Shown piece after piece: positions 55,308 through 64,000 of a DNA stretch of 64,000 nucleotides. The translations under genes were made by a program, and so were the position numbers. How positions within the stretch are numbered: the stretch's first letter is position 1; each line of letters opens with the position of its first letter. The notes beneath the pieces are model-generated. The model had not been told where the DNA came from. It saw nothing but the letters and a program-made list of their open reading frames with translations, and searched no databases. The stretch is from NCBI RefSeq assembly GCF_947495625.1, contig NZ_CANLZW010000009.1, positions 1 through 64,000 of the forward strand, written 5' to 3'. This stretch comes from an uncultured Cocleimonas sp. GTDB lineage: Bacteria; Pseudomonadota; Gammaproteobacteria; Thiotrichales; Thiotrichaceae.

Positions 55308-56591
55308 TTATTTTTCTTCAAACTGTTCAACCAAGCCATTCATGTCGCGACTTGCGGCATAGATTGTCAGTTTTAATTCCGCTTGTACTTCATCCGCCTG
55401 TTCATATAAGGGTCGTCGTGTAGATAGCTGTTCACTTGCACGCATAATTTTTGGCACACCTTCTCCCCGTCGTTCAATAATATTTTGTCTTTGACTGACT
55501 GGATCAGCTTGATAATAACGGCTTAACAGATTTACCAATGTTTCATTACGGGTGATGCTATTGCTATCGATGGTATCTACCGTCAAACTGTTGGGTAGTC
55601 CACCCGGCGTCATGATTTCCAATCGATCACTGAATAGGTGTAAACGAATTTTTGAACCATAAACAGCATAATCTCTGTGGGCAACAGCATTCACAATAGC
55701 CTCATAGATCGCACCTAAATCATACTGTGGTATATCGATTCTACCCGGTCGCTTTACAGCTTCCACTCGCATATTGCGTTTTACGAACTGGATAGCACAA
55801 TGAATTTGTTGGTCAATGGATTCACGGCACTCCTGAGCATCTTGCTGGAACTCTGCATTACGTTCTGTTCCACTATACGCCACACACTGGATCCATGCTG
55901 ATTGTAAATAATCACTGGGTTGAGTCGTTAGTAACAAAACTCCAGAAACAGTCAAATATTCCTGTTTTTCGTCATCTTCACCTACTAAATAGAGCTTTTT
56001 GAGTTGGGACTTTTCAGTTAATTCATTGTCTCTTACAAAACGTTCTTTGAGATCAACATCAATAGCTTCTAATGGTGCACTGGGTACAACTTGCTCATCA
56101 AAACGAATAAGACGTGCCATGCTACGTTGTTGGAAAAGTCGCGCAAGTAAATCAGGTTGCATTTTGCGTTTACTTGAACCAACTCGCTGGAAATAACCAT
56201 TAGGGCTTTCGTGGATAAACAGGCTTTTTGGAACCCGTACCCAGATAACAGCTTTTTGTTCGCCACTACGATCAGGTATTTCTAATAAACGTGTTTCAAT
56301 TAGTGGTGGAGGTGAAATTTTATCATTTACAAGACTGGTTAGCCAAAGTCCGACCGTATCAAGTTGTTCACGCTCGATACCTTCTACTTCAAGTTTTTTG
56401 TCTTCTACCCCCAGTACGATTATACCTCCTGAAGTATTGGCAAAAGCGGCTATCTCATTGGCAATGCTATCTCTGTGAGGGGATTTCACCTTATTATTAA
56501 CACACGTTACAGCTTTAAATTCATAAGCGGAATCTTCACCTAACCTTATCTGATACACAAGTTCACGCACTAGTTCAGTTGTATCAATCAT
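55308..56591 (-). CDS. AlbA_2-domain ATP-binding protein
   Basis: 427 residues from the ATG at 56591 (GGAGG upstream, ATGA overlap with the SNF2 gene stop). The N-terminal Schlafen-type AlbA_2 domain shows YEFKAVTCV and ANTSGGIIVLGVEDK. The C-terminal GHKL-like ATP-binding part shows AIYEAIVNAVAHRDYA and IMTPGGLPNSL. Often annotated as a transcriptional regulator. Embedded in a restriction-like operon, it may sense or bind nucleic acid for the system. Confidence 0.87.
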   Translation of the reverse strand: MIDTTELVRELVYQIRLGEDSAYEFKAVTCVNNKVKSPHRDSIANEIAAFANTSGGIIVLGVEDKKLEVEGIEREQLDTVGLWLTSLVNDKISPPPLIETRLLEIPDRSGEQKAVIWVRVPKSLFIHESPNGYFQRVGSSKRKMQPDLLARLFQQRSMARLIRFDEQVVPSAPLEAIDVDLKERFVRDNELTEKSQLKKLYLVGEDDEKQEYLTVSGVLLLTTQPSDYLQSAWIQCVAYSGTERNAEFQQDAQECRESIDQQIHCAIQFVKRNMRVEAVKRPGRIDIPQYDLGAIYEAIVNAVAHRDYAVYGSKIRLHLFSDRLEIMTPGGLPNSLTVDTIDSNSITRNETLVNLLSRYYQADPVSQRQNIIERRGEGVPKIMRASEQLSTRRPLYEQADEVQAELKLTIYAASRDMNGLVEQFEEK

Positions 56592-59413
56592 GCTTCCTCC
56601 TTGAGTGTCCAACGTACACAAAATAGTTGTTCACTATAGGTTTTCATTTCTAAAGCTGCGGCTACTTCTTCTAATAGTTCATCTTCTTTAGCTTCTATTT
56701 TTTTCTTTTCTTCGTGGTAGTTCAGCATTGTTCTATCTCTTTTGCGCTCTAGTTTTTTTAGAATGCGTTTGGCATCCATTTTTTCTTTAAGACTAGGCAA
56801 CATTCTTGCACTTCGACGACCGTCTGCAATTTCTTTATCAAGTTGTTTTATACGAATATCAAGCGCCACGCGACGATCCTCACTCCAGTTTTCCAGCTTT
56901 TCAGTTTCTTCTTCATAGTATTTTTCATTGTCACGTTCTGCATTAGCAAAGTGTTTTGTTTGCTGAGTCTCTATACCTTTGTGCAAAATATTTTGTCGTT
57001 GCAAATTACCAAACACATTAGCTTTGGCTTTTCCGGGTACGAGTAGTAAGCGTCGGGCTGTTTTTGCTTCGAGCATTGTACCCGACTCGTTGCAGGCAGA
57101 GACTAGAAGGTATTCTTGTTTTTGCTTGGTGGTTTCAATTGTATATTTTTCTACACATAATTCACCACTTTGGCCAATATAGTTCCGTACATCGGCTCTT
57201 TGGCTTTCTAGTAGAGAATAGTTCAAGTCTAATTGTACGGTTGTGGATGTGTTATGTGCTTTTGCCTGTGCAAGAATTTTTTTTCCCAAGCCTTCGTGTG
57301 GACGAAAGAATTGTGCATCATTAGCCTCGGCTTGAGGCCAGTTCAGGTCATACCAGGTATCCTGATAAAGAAATCTATCTTTAATGAAACGTGCATCAGG
57401 CAGCTCAGCTTTTGCAAGTCGCATCATCATGTGCTGGTATTCACCTATTTTCTGCGCCGTGGTTTCACGTTGCATATTTAGACGTTTAACGACATCGGCA
57501 TCAAAATATTCGAGTATGGAACGAGAAGTTTCCTTAACACTGCTTTCTAACTCAAGTTTCAGTTCTTTCTGTAAGGCGTTGAACTCATTTTCAATATCTT
57601 CATCACTACGGCATTTCTGATATATATCATTGATACGTCGTTCAATATCAACTCCTGACTCAATAGAGCCAAGTATTTCATCCGACGCACCAAATACGCC
57701 CTCAAATAACTGAAATTTCTCACTCAGAAGTTCAAATACTCGTTCATCTGCACGGTTACCCTTGTTTATAAAGTTAACCACCACGACATCGTGTTTTTGC
57801 CCATAGCGATGTACTCGTCCAATACGTTGCTCGACTCGTTGTGGGTTCCAAGGCAAATCGTAGTTAATCAGTAGAGAACAAAATTGTAGGTTTATACCTT
57901 CCGCCCCCGCTTCCGTGCTAATCATTATGGTTGCATCTTCACGGAATTTATCTACCAAAGCAGCCTTCATGTCTGCTGATTTGGAACCGGAAATGCGAAC
58001 AGAACCTTTATGTTTTTGCATCCACTCAGTGTAGATAAGTCTTGATTCAGCATCATTATTACTGCCATTGAGTAATACAACTTTATCCTGAAAGCCATTC
58101 TTACTCAGTAAGTCAAACAACCATGACTGAGTTCGTATAGATTCTGTAAAAATAACGGCTTTACGAACACCTCCTAACCGTTGCGTCATTTCAAAGGCTC
58201 GTGATAATACACGTTGCAAAGCTTCTGCTTTAGCATTTAGAGAAATACCCTGAGCTAAGGTTTTGAAATGAACTAATTGATCAATTTCTTCCTTTAAGGC
58301 TAAGGGGTCAATATTATCGACAACATCAATATTATCGTTATCCGCCATATCATGCATGGCCTCAAAGTCAGCTTGCAAGCCATCCATTAGAGGCATTTTA
58401 TCTTGCAAGCGTTGAATCATGGTTTCCAACGTTCCTTGAATTGCATAAGATGATGAAGCAAGTATTTTACGAATGACCAAGGTAACCAGATGTCTGGCTT
58501 CTGCTTTGATTGCTAGTAAATCGTTGCGTCGAAGGTAGTCAGAAATTTGATCATATAGTTCCAGCTCTTGTATGGATGGCCGAAAATCTTCCGTCATTGA
58601 ATAACGGCGAGTAAAGTTAAAACTGCCCGTTTCTTGTACCTGCTTGCGCAAAGTACGATTGACAATACTACTCAGGCGTTTACGTAATAGGTTTAGCTCA
58701 GAGGGTTCAACATTTGGACGAGCATATCGGGCTTTGAAAGAGGCAAGATCACCAAAAAAATAAGGGTCAATAACCGATACTAGACCATAGAGTTCTAACA
58801 AACTATTTTGCAATGGTGTTGCTGTCATTAATATTTTAGGACGGTTTAACAACGCAGAATCCAGTGCCTTTGCAGTTTTTGCACCCTCTTTTTTATAAAT
58901 ATTACGTAGCTTGTGCGCTTCGTCAAAAACAACCATATCCCAAGGAAGTCTTGCCAACAGTGTATCTCTCCGAGCAGCAAATTCATAAGATACAATGGTT
59001 ATCGCCGCATCTTGCCAGCTTTGAATATCAAAAGGATTTTCTACTCCTGATTTAATTGCTTGATTAAAGTTTTTTGCTTCAAGAATAACTGAAGGCAGCT
59101 CAAATTTATCCTGCAGTTCCTGACTCCATTGCTTACGAAGTGTCGCAGGCACAATTAGCAACAATCTACGTCGTTGCTCTGCCCATTTCTGAGCAAGAAC
59201 TAAACTTGCTTCTATGGTTTTACCTAAGCCGACTTCATCAGCCAAAATAACGCCTTTTGACATGGGTGAACGCAAGGCAAACAAAGCCGCTTGTATCTGG
59301 TGTGGATTCATATCCACTTTAGCGCTTGCAATGGTTTTGGTTAGGGATTCCTCGTAATTCCCATCAAGGGATAACCAATGGGCAAAGTAGCTACTTTGTT
59401 GGGGCGAAAACAT
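56588..59413 (-). CDS. SNF2-family helicase (HepA/DrmD-like)
   Basis: 941 residues. SNF2 ATPase: VILADEVGLGKTIEASL near residue 55, DEAH box VVFDEAHKLRN near 166, TATPLQNSLLELYGL, and in the second lobe DLPWNPQRVEQRIGRVHRYG. A coiled-coil C-terminal part rich in Lys/Glu follows (about 780-920). DNA translocase expected. Starts on the stop of the RHH gene (TAATG). DISARM systems carry a related helicase, but their hallmark drmA/drmB genes are absent. Confidence 0.9.
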   Translation of the reverse strand: MFSPQQSSYFAHWLSLDGNYEESLTKTIASAKVDMNPHQIQAALFALRSPMSKGVILADEVGLGKTIEASLVLAQKWAEQRRRLLLIVPATLRKQWSQELQDKFELPSVILEAKNFNQAIKSGVENPFDIQSWQDAAITIVSYEFAARRDTLLARLPWDMVVFDEAHKLRNIYKKEGAKTAKALDSALLNRPKILMTATPLQNSLLELYGLVSVIDPYFFGDLASFKARYARPNVEPSELNLLRKRLSSIVNRTLRKQVQETGSFNFTRRYSMTEDFRPSIQELELYDQISDYLRRNDLLAIKAEARHLVTLVIRKILASSSYAIQGTLETMIQRLQDKMPLMDGLQADFEAMHDMADNDNIDVVDNIDPLALKEEIDQLVHFKTLAQGISLNAKAEALQRVLSRAFEMTQRLGGVRKAVIFTESIRTQSWLFDLLSKNGFQDKVVLLNGSNNDAESRLIYTEWMQKHKGSVRISGSKSADMKAALVDKFREDATIMISTEAGAEGINLQFCSLLINYDLPWNPQRVEQRIGRVHRYGQKHDVVVVNFINKGNRADERVFELLSEKFQLFEGVFGASDEILGSIESGVDIERRINDIYQKCRSDEDIENEFNALQKELKLELESSVKETSRSILEYFDADVVKRLNMQRETTAQKIGEYQHMMMRLAKAELPDARFIKDRFLYQDTWYDLNWPQAEANDAQFFRPHEGLGKKILAQAKAHNTSTTVQLDLNYSLLESQRADVRNYIGQSGELCVEKYTIETTKQKQEYLLVSACNESGTMLEAKTARRLLLVPGKAKANVFGNLQRQNILHKGIETQQTKHFANAERDNEKYYEEETEKLENWSEDRRVALDIRIKQLDKEIADGRRSARMLPSLKEKMDAKRILKKLERKRDRTMLNYHEEKKKIEAKEDELLEEVAAALEMKTYSEQLFCVRWTLKEEA

Positions 59414-59601
59414 TATCTATCGCCTTGAGCAGTTTCTTTTGTCAACGGATTATAATTTTGCGAATCATCAATTTTATCCAGAAAATCACCCACCGCCTGT
59501 CTCACTAACCATGCAACAGAAAGGCTATTTTTCTCGGCTAAATCTTGTAGTTGTTCGTGTTGTTCTTCAGGTAGAGAAGCGGTAACTCTGACAGATTTCA
59601 T
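59413..59601 (-). CDS. Ribbon-helix-helix (CopG-type) regulator
   Basis: 62 residues. The N-terminal strand KSVRVTASLPEEQHEQL, then helix-turn-helix SLSVAWLVRQAVGDFL match RHH DNA-binding proteins. It is the first gene of the cargo operon and its stop overlaps the helicase start, so it probably represses the operon. AAGGGA lies upstream of the ATG. Confidence 0.82.
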   Translation of the reverse strand: MKSVRVTASLPEEQHEQLQDLAEKNSLSVAWLVRQAVGDFLDKIDDSQNYNPLTKETAQGDR

Positions 59602-59803
59602 TGCTTAATCCCTTAAGTGCATCACATTGCATCAGTATACAGCACAAATAAGCTCAACTAAACAACAACACTTCATTATTCACCATTGCCTTAAGGCATA
59701 ATCAATAAACGCAGGACACTTTTCCCCAATACTGGCGCATTATTCAAGTTACGAACGTCAAAGATTCGTAGTTATGCTCAGCGATACGAAATGGAATACA
59801 ACG

Positions 59804-60040
59804 CTACCGTGAAATATTTATTAGATGAGAACAACCATTTTTATCTATATTATTGTATTGGATGTTCTCTGTATCTAAAATCCAATCTTTAGCTTTGTTC
59901 CAAGCTTTTAAACTACTTCGTTCTCTTGCAATTTCAAGTCCATCAGGAAGTTCAACCATAAACCTTTGATACCCACCTTTGTACACCTTTTGACATAAAC
60001 GTCCAACTAAACTGCTTAACTTTCTCCAACTAGCCCCTTT
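59804..60040 (-). pseudogene. Open fragment without start, gene remnant
   Basis: An open frame from about 60040 to a TAG at 59804-59806 reads FEIKGASWRKLSSLVGRLCQ, then KVYKGGYQRFMVELPDGLEI and on. The composition is protein-like but no proper start is seen before the upstream TAG. A restart at the GTG near 59986 would give 60 residues. Remnant or small unknown gene. The rest of 59602-60181 holds nothing I can identify. Confidence 0.35.
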
Positions 60041-60181
60041 AATTTCAAACTAAAGCACTTAATTTCATGTCCAAGAAAATACTAGATATTTTTTATATCC
60101 TAAAAGTAAAAAACATTGTAGAAATTTAGAGTTAGCCTATAAAAAATCAACAGAAAAATAGGCCATTTGTATTGGACTTTG

Positions 60182-61432
60182 TTATAAAAATCTTATGGGG
60201 TAATTGCTTGGTGGACGGATAATATCAGTAGTTTTAATTGTATTGGCAACCTGTCTCGTACCACCACTAGATGTAATTATTTCTAATTCTTTTTCTTGAA
60301 ATAACTTAAAAATAACTTCTTGGTACATTCCCCAATGTGCAGGTGTAAAGTTACAAGTTGTAGCAAAAAAGGTTTCAAGAGTCAGGCCATGATCATTTTG
60401 ATAAATAATTTCAGGTATTTGTTCTGTCATCACTCTCGTGCTTTCTTTTATATTATTGTTATCAAATAAATGTCCCTTAAATTGTTCTTTTGACTCATGA
60501 ACAAGACAGTTGAACATATCTAAACCAGGTCCTAGAAAATTTATGAAGTTATCATGTTCAGCCCAGTGGATTTGTGTCATGACATCACTAGCACGATAAT
60601 GTTTTGAGAAATGAAGCAATAAATAGTTACCATAACCACTACCAGATCGTATAAAGAATGGTCGATAAAATGGTACTGATGCTTCTTGCACTAGATTTTG
60701 AACCCAAGCTGATTGAATGAATAAATTTGATTCAACTTTGCCAAGACTTTTAATTTGCTCGATTGTTTTTCCTTTAAAAGGATCTGGCAAATTGTATCTG
60801 CTAAGGGTGTTTCTAGACTGATCATCTTTATCTGTCATATATTTAGAAAAAGATTCAACGTTAATTGTGCAAACTATCTCAGAATTCTTTAGTTCTCTTA
60901 AAATTTTATTTATTGTCACTATAGAGACGTCTTTATATGCATATTGATCTAATATAAATAAAGATCTGTGTGCTCTACCCTTCTTCTGTATAAATTCAAT
61001 AATTTCATCAACTCTTTCATCAAACGAAGACTGGTACACTTTTGTTTTATCGTCATCAAACCCTTTATCTTTTAACACTTTGTTCAAGCAGTTTATTGCT
61101 TCTGACTTTTTATCTATATAGAAATAATCAGCGTCTACTACAAAAGGTTTTATCCTATTCAAATTAATTGTTTTTTCAGCTTTTTCAACTGCTTCTCTAG
61201 CTATAATTGGGGAACCAAAAGCTATTTCACCCGTATCCGGGGTTTTATAAATTCCTCCACCACAAAACCCATCAACTATAGTAAGTCTCAACACATCTTG
61301 TCTAGGGGTTGTATTGAGGGTATCCACATACCTTTCAGTGTATTTTTGAATAATTCTTAATTTAGCATCTGTGTGTGGCTCAAGTATATCTGGATCGTTA
61401 TAATCCCATTTATATTCCTTATTACTTGCCAT
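60182..61432 (-). CDS. tcmP: Three-Cys-motif partner protein TcmP
   Basis: 416 residues. Family TcmP (TIGR04474), defined by its association with three-Cys-motif proteins such as the next gene. The N-terminal half looks like a class I methyltransferase fold: TIVDGFCGGGIYKTP (glycine-rich loop), DYFYIDKKSEAINCL (acidic loop) and LFILDQYAYKDVS. This methyltransferase likeness is my reading of the pattern. It lies 12 bp after the DUF5131 gene. Function unknown. Confidence 0.82.
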   Translation of the reverse strand: MASNKEYKWDYNDPDILEPHTDAKLRIIQKYTERYVDTLNTTPRQDVLRLTIVDGFCGGGIYKTPDTGEIAFGSPIIAREAVEKAEKTINLNRIKPFVVDADYFYIDKKSEAINCLNKVLKDKGFDDDKTKVYQSSFDERVDEIIEFIQKKGRAHRSLFILDQYAYKDVSIVTINKILRELKNSEIVCTINVESFSKYMTDKDDQSRNTLSRYNLPDPFKGKTIEQIKSLGKVESNLFIQSAWVQNLVQEASVPFYRPFFIRSGSGYGNYLLLHFSKHYRASDVMTQIHWAEHDNFINFLGPGLDMFNCLVHESKEQFKGHLFDNNNIKESTRVMTEQIPEIIYQNDHGLTLETFFATTCNFTPAHWGMYQEVIFKLFQEKELEIITSSGGTRQVANTIKTTDIIRPPSNYPIRFL

Positions 61433-61444
61433 GAAAAATGTTTC

Positions 61445-62206
61445 CTAGTCGTGTATTTCACCATTATATTGTGATGGATTAGGCATGTCATCCCAAGTCA
61501 TACCATTAAACTTACGACCGTTTGCTTTTTTACTTCTTGCTACGCCATCAGCACCGTAGCGACCCCATTGCTTAAAAAAGAATCTGACATCATATGATTG
61601 ACAATCATCTTTAATAGACTCGACCCATTCACCTTTCATAGGACGCGCATTTGCTCCTGATTCACCTCCAACTATTACCCAATTTATTCCAGATAAATTT
61701 AAAGGTGAAACATTTTCTAATAACGGCTCAATAGATAAAAAACGTATATGAGCTTTTACTTGTCGTAATAGATCTATTCTAGGTTTACCTTCCTTTTCAT
61801 TCTCAACAGTCACCCCTAACCATGCATTTTTGGGAATTATCCTATTTTCAAAAAAAGAAACCATACGTTCTGGTCTTTTAGTTAATATTTGATATGTATG
61901 TTGCGGAGTTCTAGATATCACTTCGATAATCATTTCAATGTAGTCATCTGGAACACCTTCATGAAATAAATCACTCATAGAGTTTACAAAGTAAATTGTT
62001 GGAGAGCGTCTATTTAATGGTTCACTCAGTCTTTCAGGCATAAGAGATAATTCAAAGCCATTCTCATATCCATTTGTACCCATTGCCTTTAAACGATGTG
62101 CCATACTTTCTGCATAACAATACTTGCACCCTGCAGAAATTTTTGTACAGCCAGTTACAGGATTCCAGGTACGTTCTGTCCATTCTATTTTACTTGTTCC
62201 ACTCAT
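61445..62206 (-). CDS. Three-Cys-motif (DUF5131, phage Gp37/Gp68) protein
   Basis: 253 residues. The name-giving cysteine triad is in WNPVTGCTKISAGCKYCYAE (C-x6-C-x2-C). Later motifs TIYFVNSMSDLFHEGVP, YQILTKRPERM and WVIVGGESGANARPM are typical of the Gp37/Gp68 family. The Cys spacing and fold suggest a radical-SAM-like iron-sulphur enzyme. It is the first gene of a two-gene unit with tcmP. Confidence 0.87.
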   Translation of the reverse strand: MSGTSKIEWTERTWNPVTGCTKISAGCKYCYAESMAHRLKAMGTNGYENGFELSLMPERLSEPLNRRSPTIYFVNSMSDLFHEGVPDDYIEMIIEVISRTPQHTYQILTKRPERMVSFFENRIIPKNAWLGVTVENEKEGKPRIDLLRQVKAHIRFLSIEPLLENVSPLNLSGINWVIVGGESGANARPMKGEWVESIKDDCQSYDVRFFFKQWGRYGADGVARSKKANGRKFNGMTWDDMPNPSQYNGEIHD

Positions 62207-62356
62207 ATAAGCCCCTCTATCAGTTGATTGAAATAAATAATTTAAAGTCTGTTATTCACAACAATTATTTTTATTTGTTTAATATATTACACTCCGAACA
62301 AAGTTGTCCCACATTTCTTTACTATCTAATTCTTTTCCTTTATATATTCCTATTGA

Positions 62357-63028
<672 letters not shown>

Positions 63029-63125
63029 ACTGTTGTGATTTTATTTCAAGTTACCATTTGATCTTTTATTAGCACCCCCAGAGTTAACACTAATTCTTTC
63101 TACTTAAAATACTGGAGGTATTTGA

Positions 63126-63869
63126 CTAGTAAGTCACGTCCTCAATATTAGCTTCTTTTAAGTGTCCTATTAATATAGGTTCCCCGCTTGGTTCTCTAAT
63201 ATTGGTTTTATCTTTACGCTCAACGCTAATAGCAAGTATCCCAACATCTTTCATATTCTGCCATTCGTTCTGGCTAATTTTAATTTCAGTTCTACCTGTA
63301 CTAAAGACTGTACCCATTTTCATTGGCATTCCACCCCGTTTAGGGTGACACCAGAGTACTAGTTCCATATCATATGAAACCAGAACAGGTTTGATGAGTT
63401 CAATGGATAGCTTCATGTCAGATTTTTTGATTTTGGTAATGGCTATTAGCTCATTTGAATCAGACTCAAGCACAGCATTATAAGCGCTTACCGTTGGTGT
63501 TCTGCTCATTGGATTAAACAGTAAAACTGTGGTGACAATCAATGTCATTGTAGCCAGACCTAAGCCTCGTTTAAAATAGCCTGTATTCCACCACGGAAGT
63601 TTTTTATTAATTGCCTGAGTTTTGGGGGAAGATTTTATATGTGTTTCAATATTATTCCACACTTCAATGGAAGGGTGTTCTTCTGGTAATAGCTCAACCA
63701 GGTATGCAAATATATTCTCGTAAGCCTCTACAACAGCACGCAAATAGAAGTGTGTTTCCATTAAGATTTCAAATCGTCTTCTGGATCGACCATGCAGTGA
63801 TCCAAGGGCGTACTCTATGGCGAGTTGTTCGAATAACTCAGGGTTTTGATATCGTTTTAAATTAGACAT
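63126..63869 (-). CDS. RskA-type anti-sigma factor
   Basis: 247 residues. The N-terminal cytoplasmic part (LAIEYALGSLHGRSRRRFEI, VWNNIETHI) is the sigma-binding domain, followed by one membrane helix (LATMTLIVTTVLLF near 105-118) and an extracytoplasmic beta-rich domain typical of RskA C-terminal regions. The partner ECF sigma factor should lie upstream, i.e. beyond the right end of the window. An AGGAGG site precedes the start. No gene is evident in 63870-64000. Confidence 0.85.
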   Translation of the reverse strand: MSNLKRYQNPELFEQLAIEYALGSLHGRSRRRFEILMETHFYLRAVVEAYENIFAYLVELLPEEHPSIEVWNNIETHIKSSPKTQAINKKLPWWNTGYFKRGLGLATMTLIVTTVLLFNPMSRTPTVSAYNAVLESDSNELIAITKIKKSDMKLSIELIKPVLVSYDMELVLWCHPKRGGMPMKMGTVFSTGRTEIKISQNEWQNMKDVGILAISVERKDKTNIREPSGEPILIGHLKEANIEDVTY

Positions 63870-64000
63870 GTTCTTATATCCTCCTGTTTAAAACTCGTTA
63901 TGTCTTGGTTAATAAGTCCCCTTTTGTTATAAGTTAAAATTCATTGTCTTATGCTTTCATACGTTATGGTTTTGTTTTAGATGCGGTTAAATATTTATAA

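Noticed and set aside
50719-59413. DISARM or BREX system
   Set aside because: The SNF2 helicase and methyltransferase recall DISARM, but drmA, drmB and drmC are absent, and no BREX marker gene (pglZ, brxC) is present.

Overview
The window joins a stretch of AT-rich gammaproteobacterial chromosome (about 1-15.9 kb) to the left part of a large integrative and conjugative element (ICE, about 15.9 kb to beyond 64 kb). The host genes (lspA-ileS overlap, NtrC-type two-component pair, molybdopterin cofactor genes) and the ICE family point to a gammaproteobacterium. The genus cannot be fixed from the sequence alone.

Chromosomal part. A fragment of an IS30-type transposase (2-64) is followed by lspA-ileS, a phytanoyl-CoA-dioxygenase-like gene and a stand-alone trpB. 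That trpB carries an in-frame amber codon at a position that is normally tyrosine. Next come a sensor kinase and a sigma54-dependent response regulator, divergent from a tungstate-uptake and molybdenum-cofactor cluster (tupA-tupB-tupC-mobA-mobB-moeA). A near-consensus -24/-12 sigma54 promoter and an upstream inverted repeat lie directly before tupA, so the two-component pair very probably controls tungstate uptake. Two tandem Lin0512-family genes complete the chromosomal block. A CCCCCCTACTTT..GGC..TTTTTT element recurs at three intergenic places.

ICE part. The left junction is a 59-nt 3' fragment of a tRNA-Lys(UUU) gene. Inside it the gene order is that of the SPI-7/PFGI-1/ICEHin1056 class (MPF_G conjugation system): parA, parB, DUF2857, an STY4528-type replication protein with six iteron-like palindromes inside its own gene, TIGR03761, ssb, a CsrA paralogue, a MarR regulator and topB. 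Then come an orphan AbiEi-like gene and a DUF4143 ATPase module bracketed by about 110-bp direct repeats. A hairpin-rich leader (possible oriT or ssDNA origin) precedes the STY4534-type gene. The type IV secretion block runs from 30.2 to 50.5 kb (pilL-like, TIGR03759, lytic transglycosylase, traD, TIGR03747, RAQPRD, transglycosylase-DUF3262 fusion, TIGR03745/03750/03746/03749/03752/03751, traC, TIGR03757/03756/03755, traG, traX-like).

Cargo part (50.7-64 kb). All cargo genes are on the minus strand. The first group is a five-gene operon: RHH regulator, SNF2 helicase, AlbA_2/ATP-binding protein, beta-class DNA methyltransferase, and a type III-like helicase-nuclease. It looks like a composite modification/defence system. 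Next is a two-gene pair of a three-Cys-motif (DUF5131, Gp37/Gp68) protein and its partner TcmP, whose function is unknown. A serine resolvase with a clear res site and an RskA-type anti-sigma factor close the window. Relaxase, integrase and the other ICE end are not in the window and should lie to the right.
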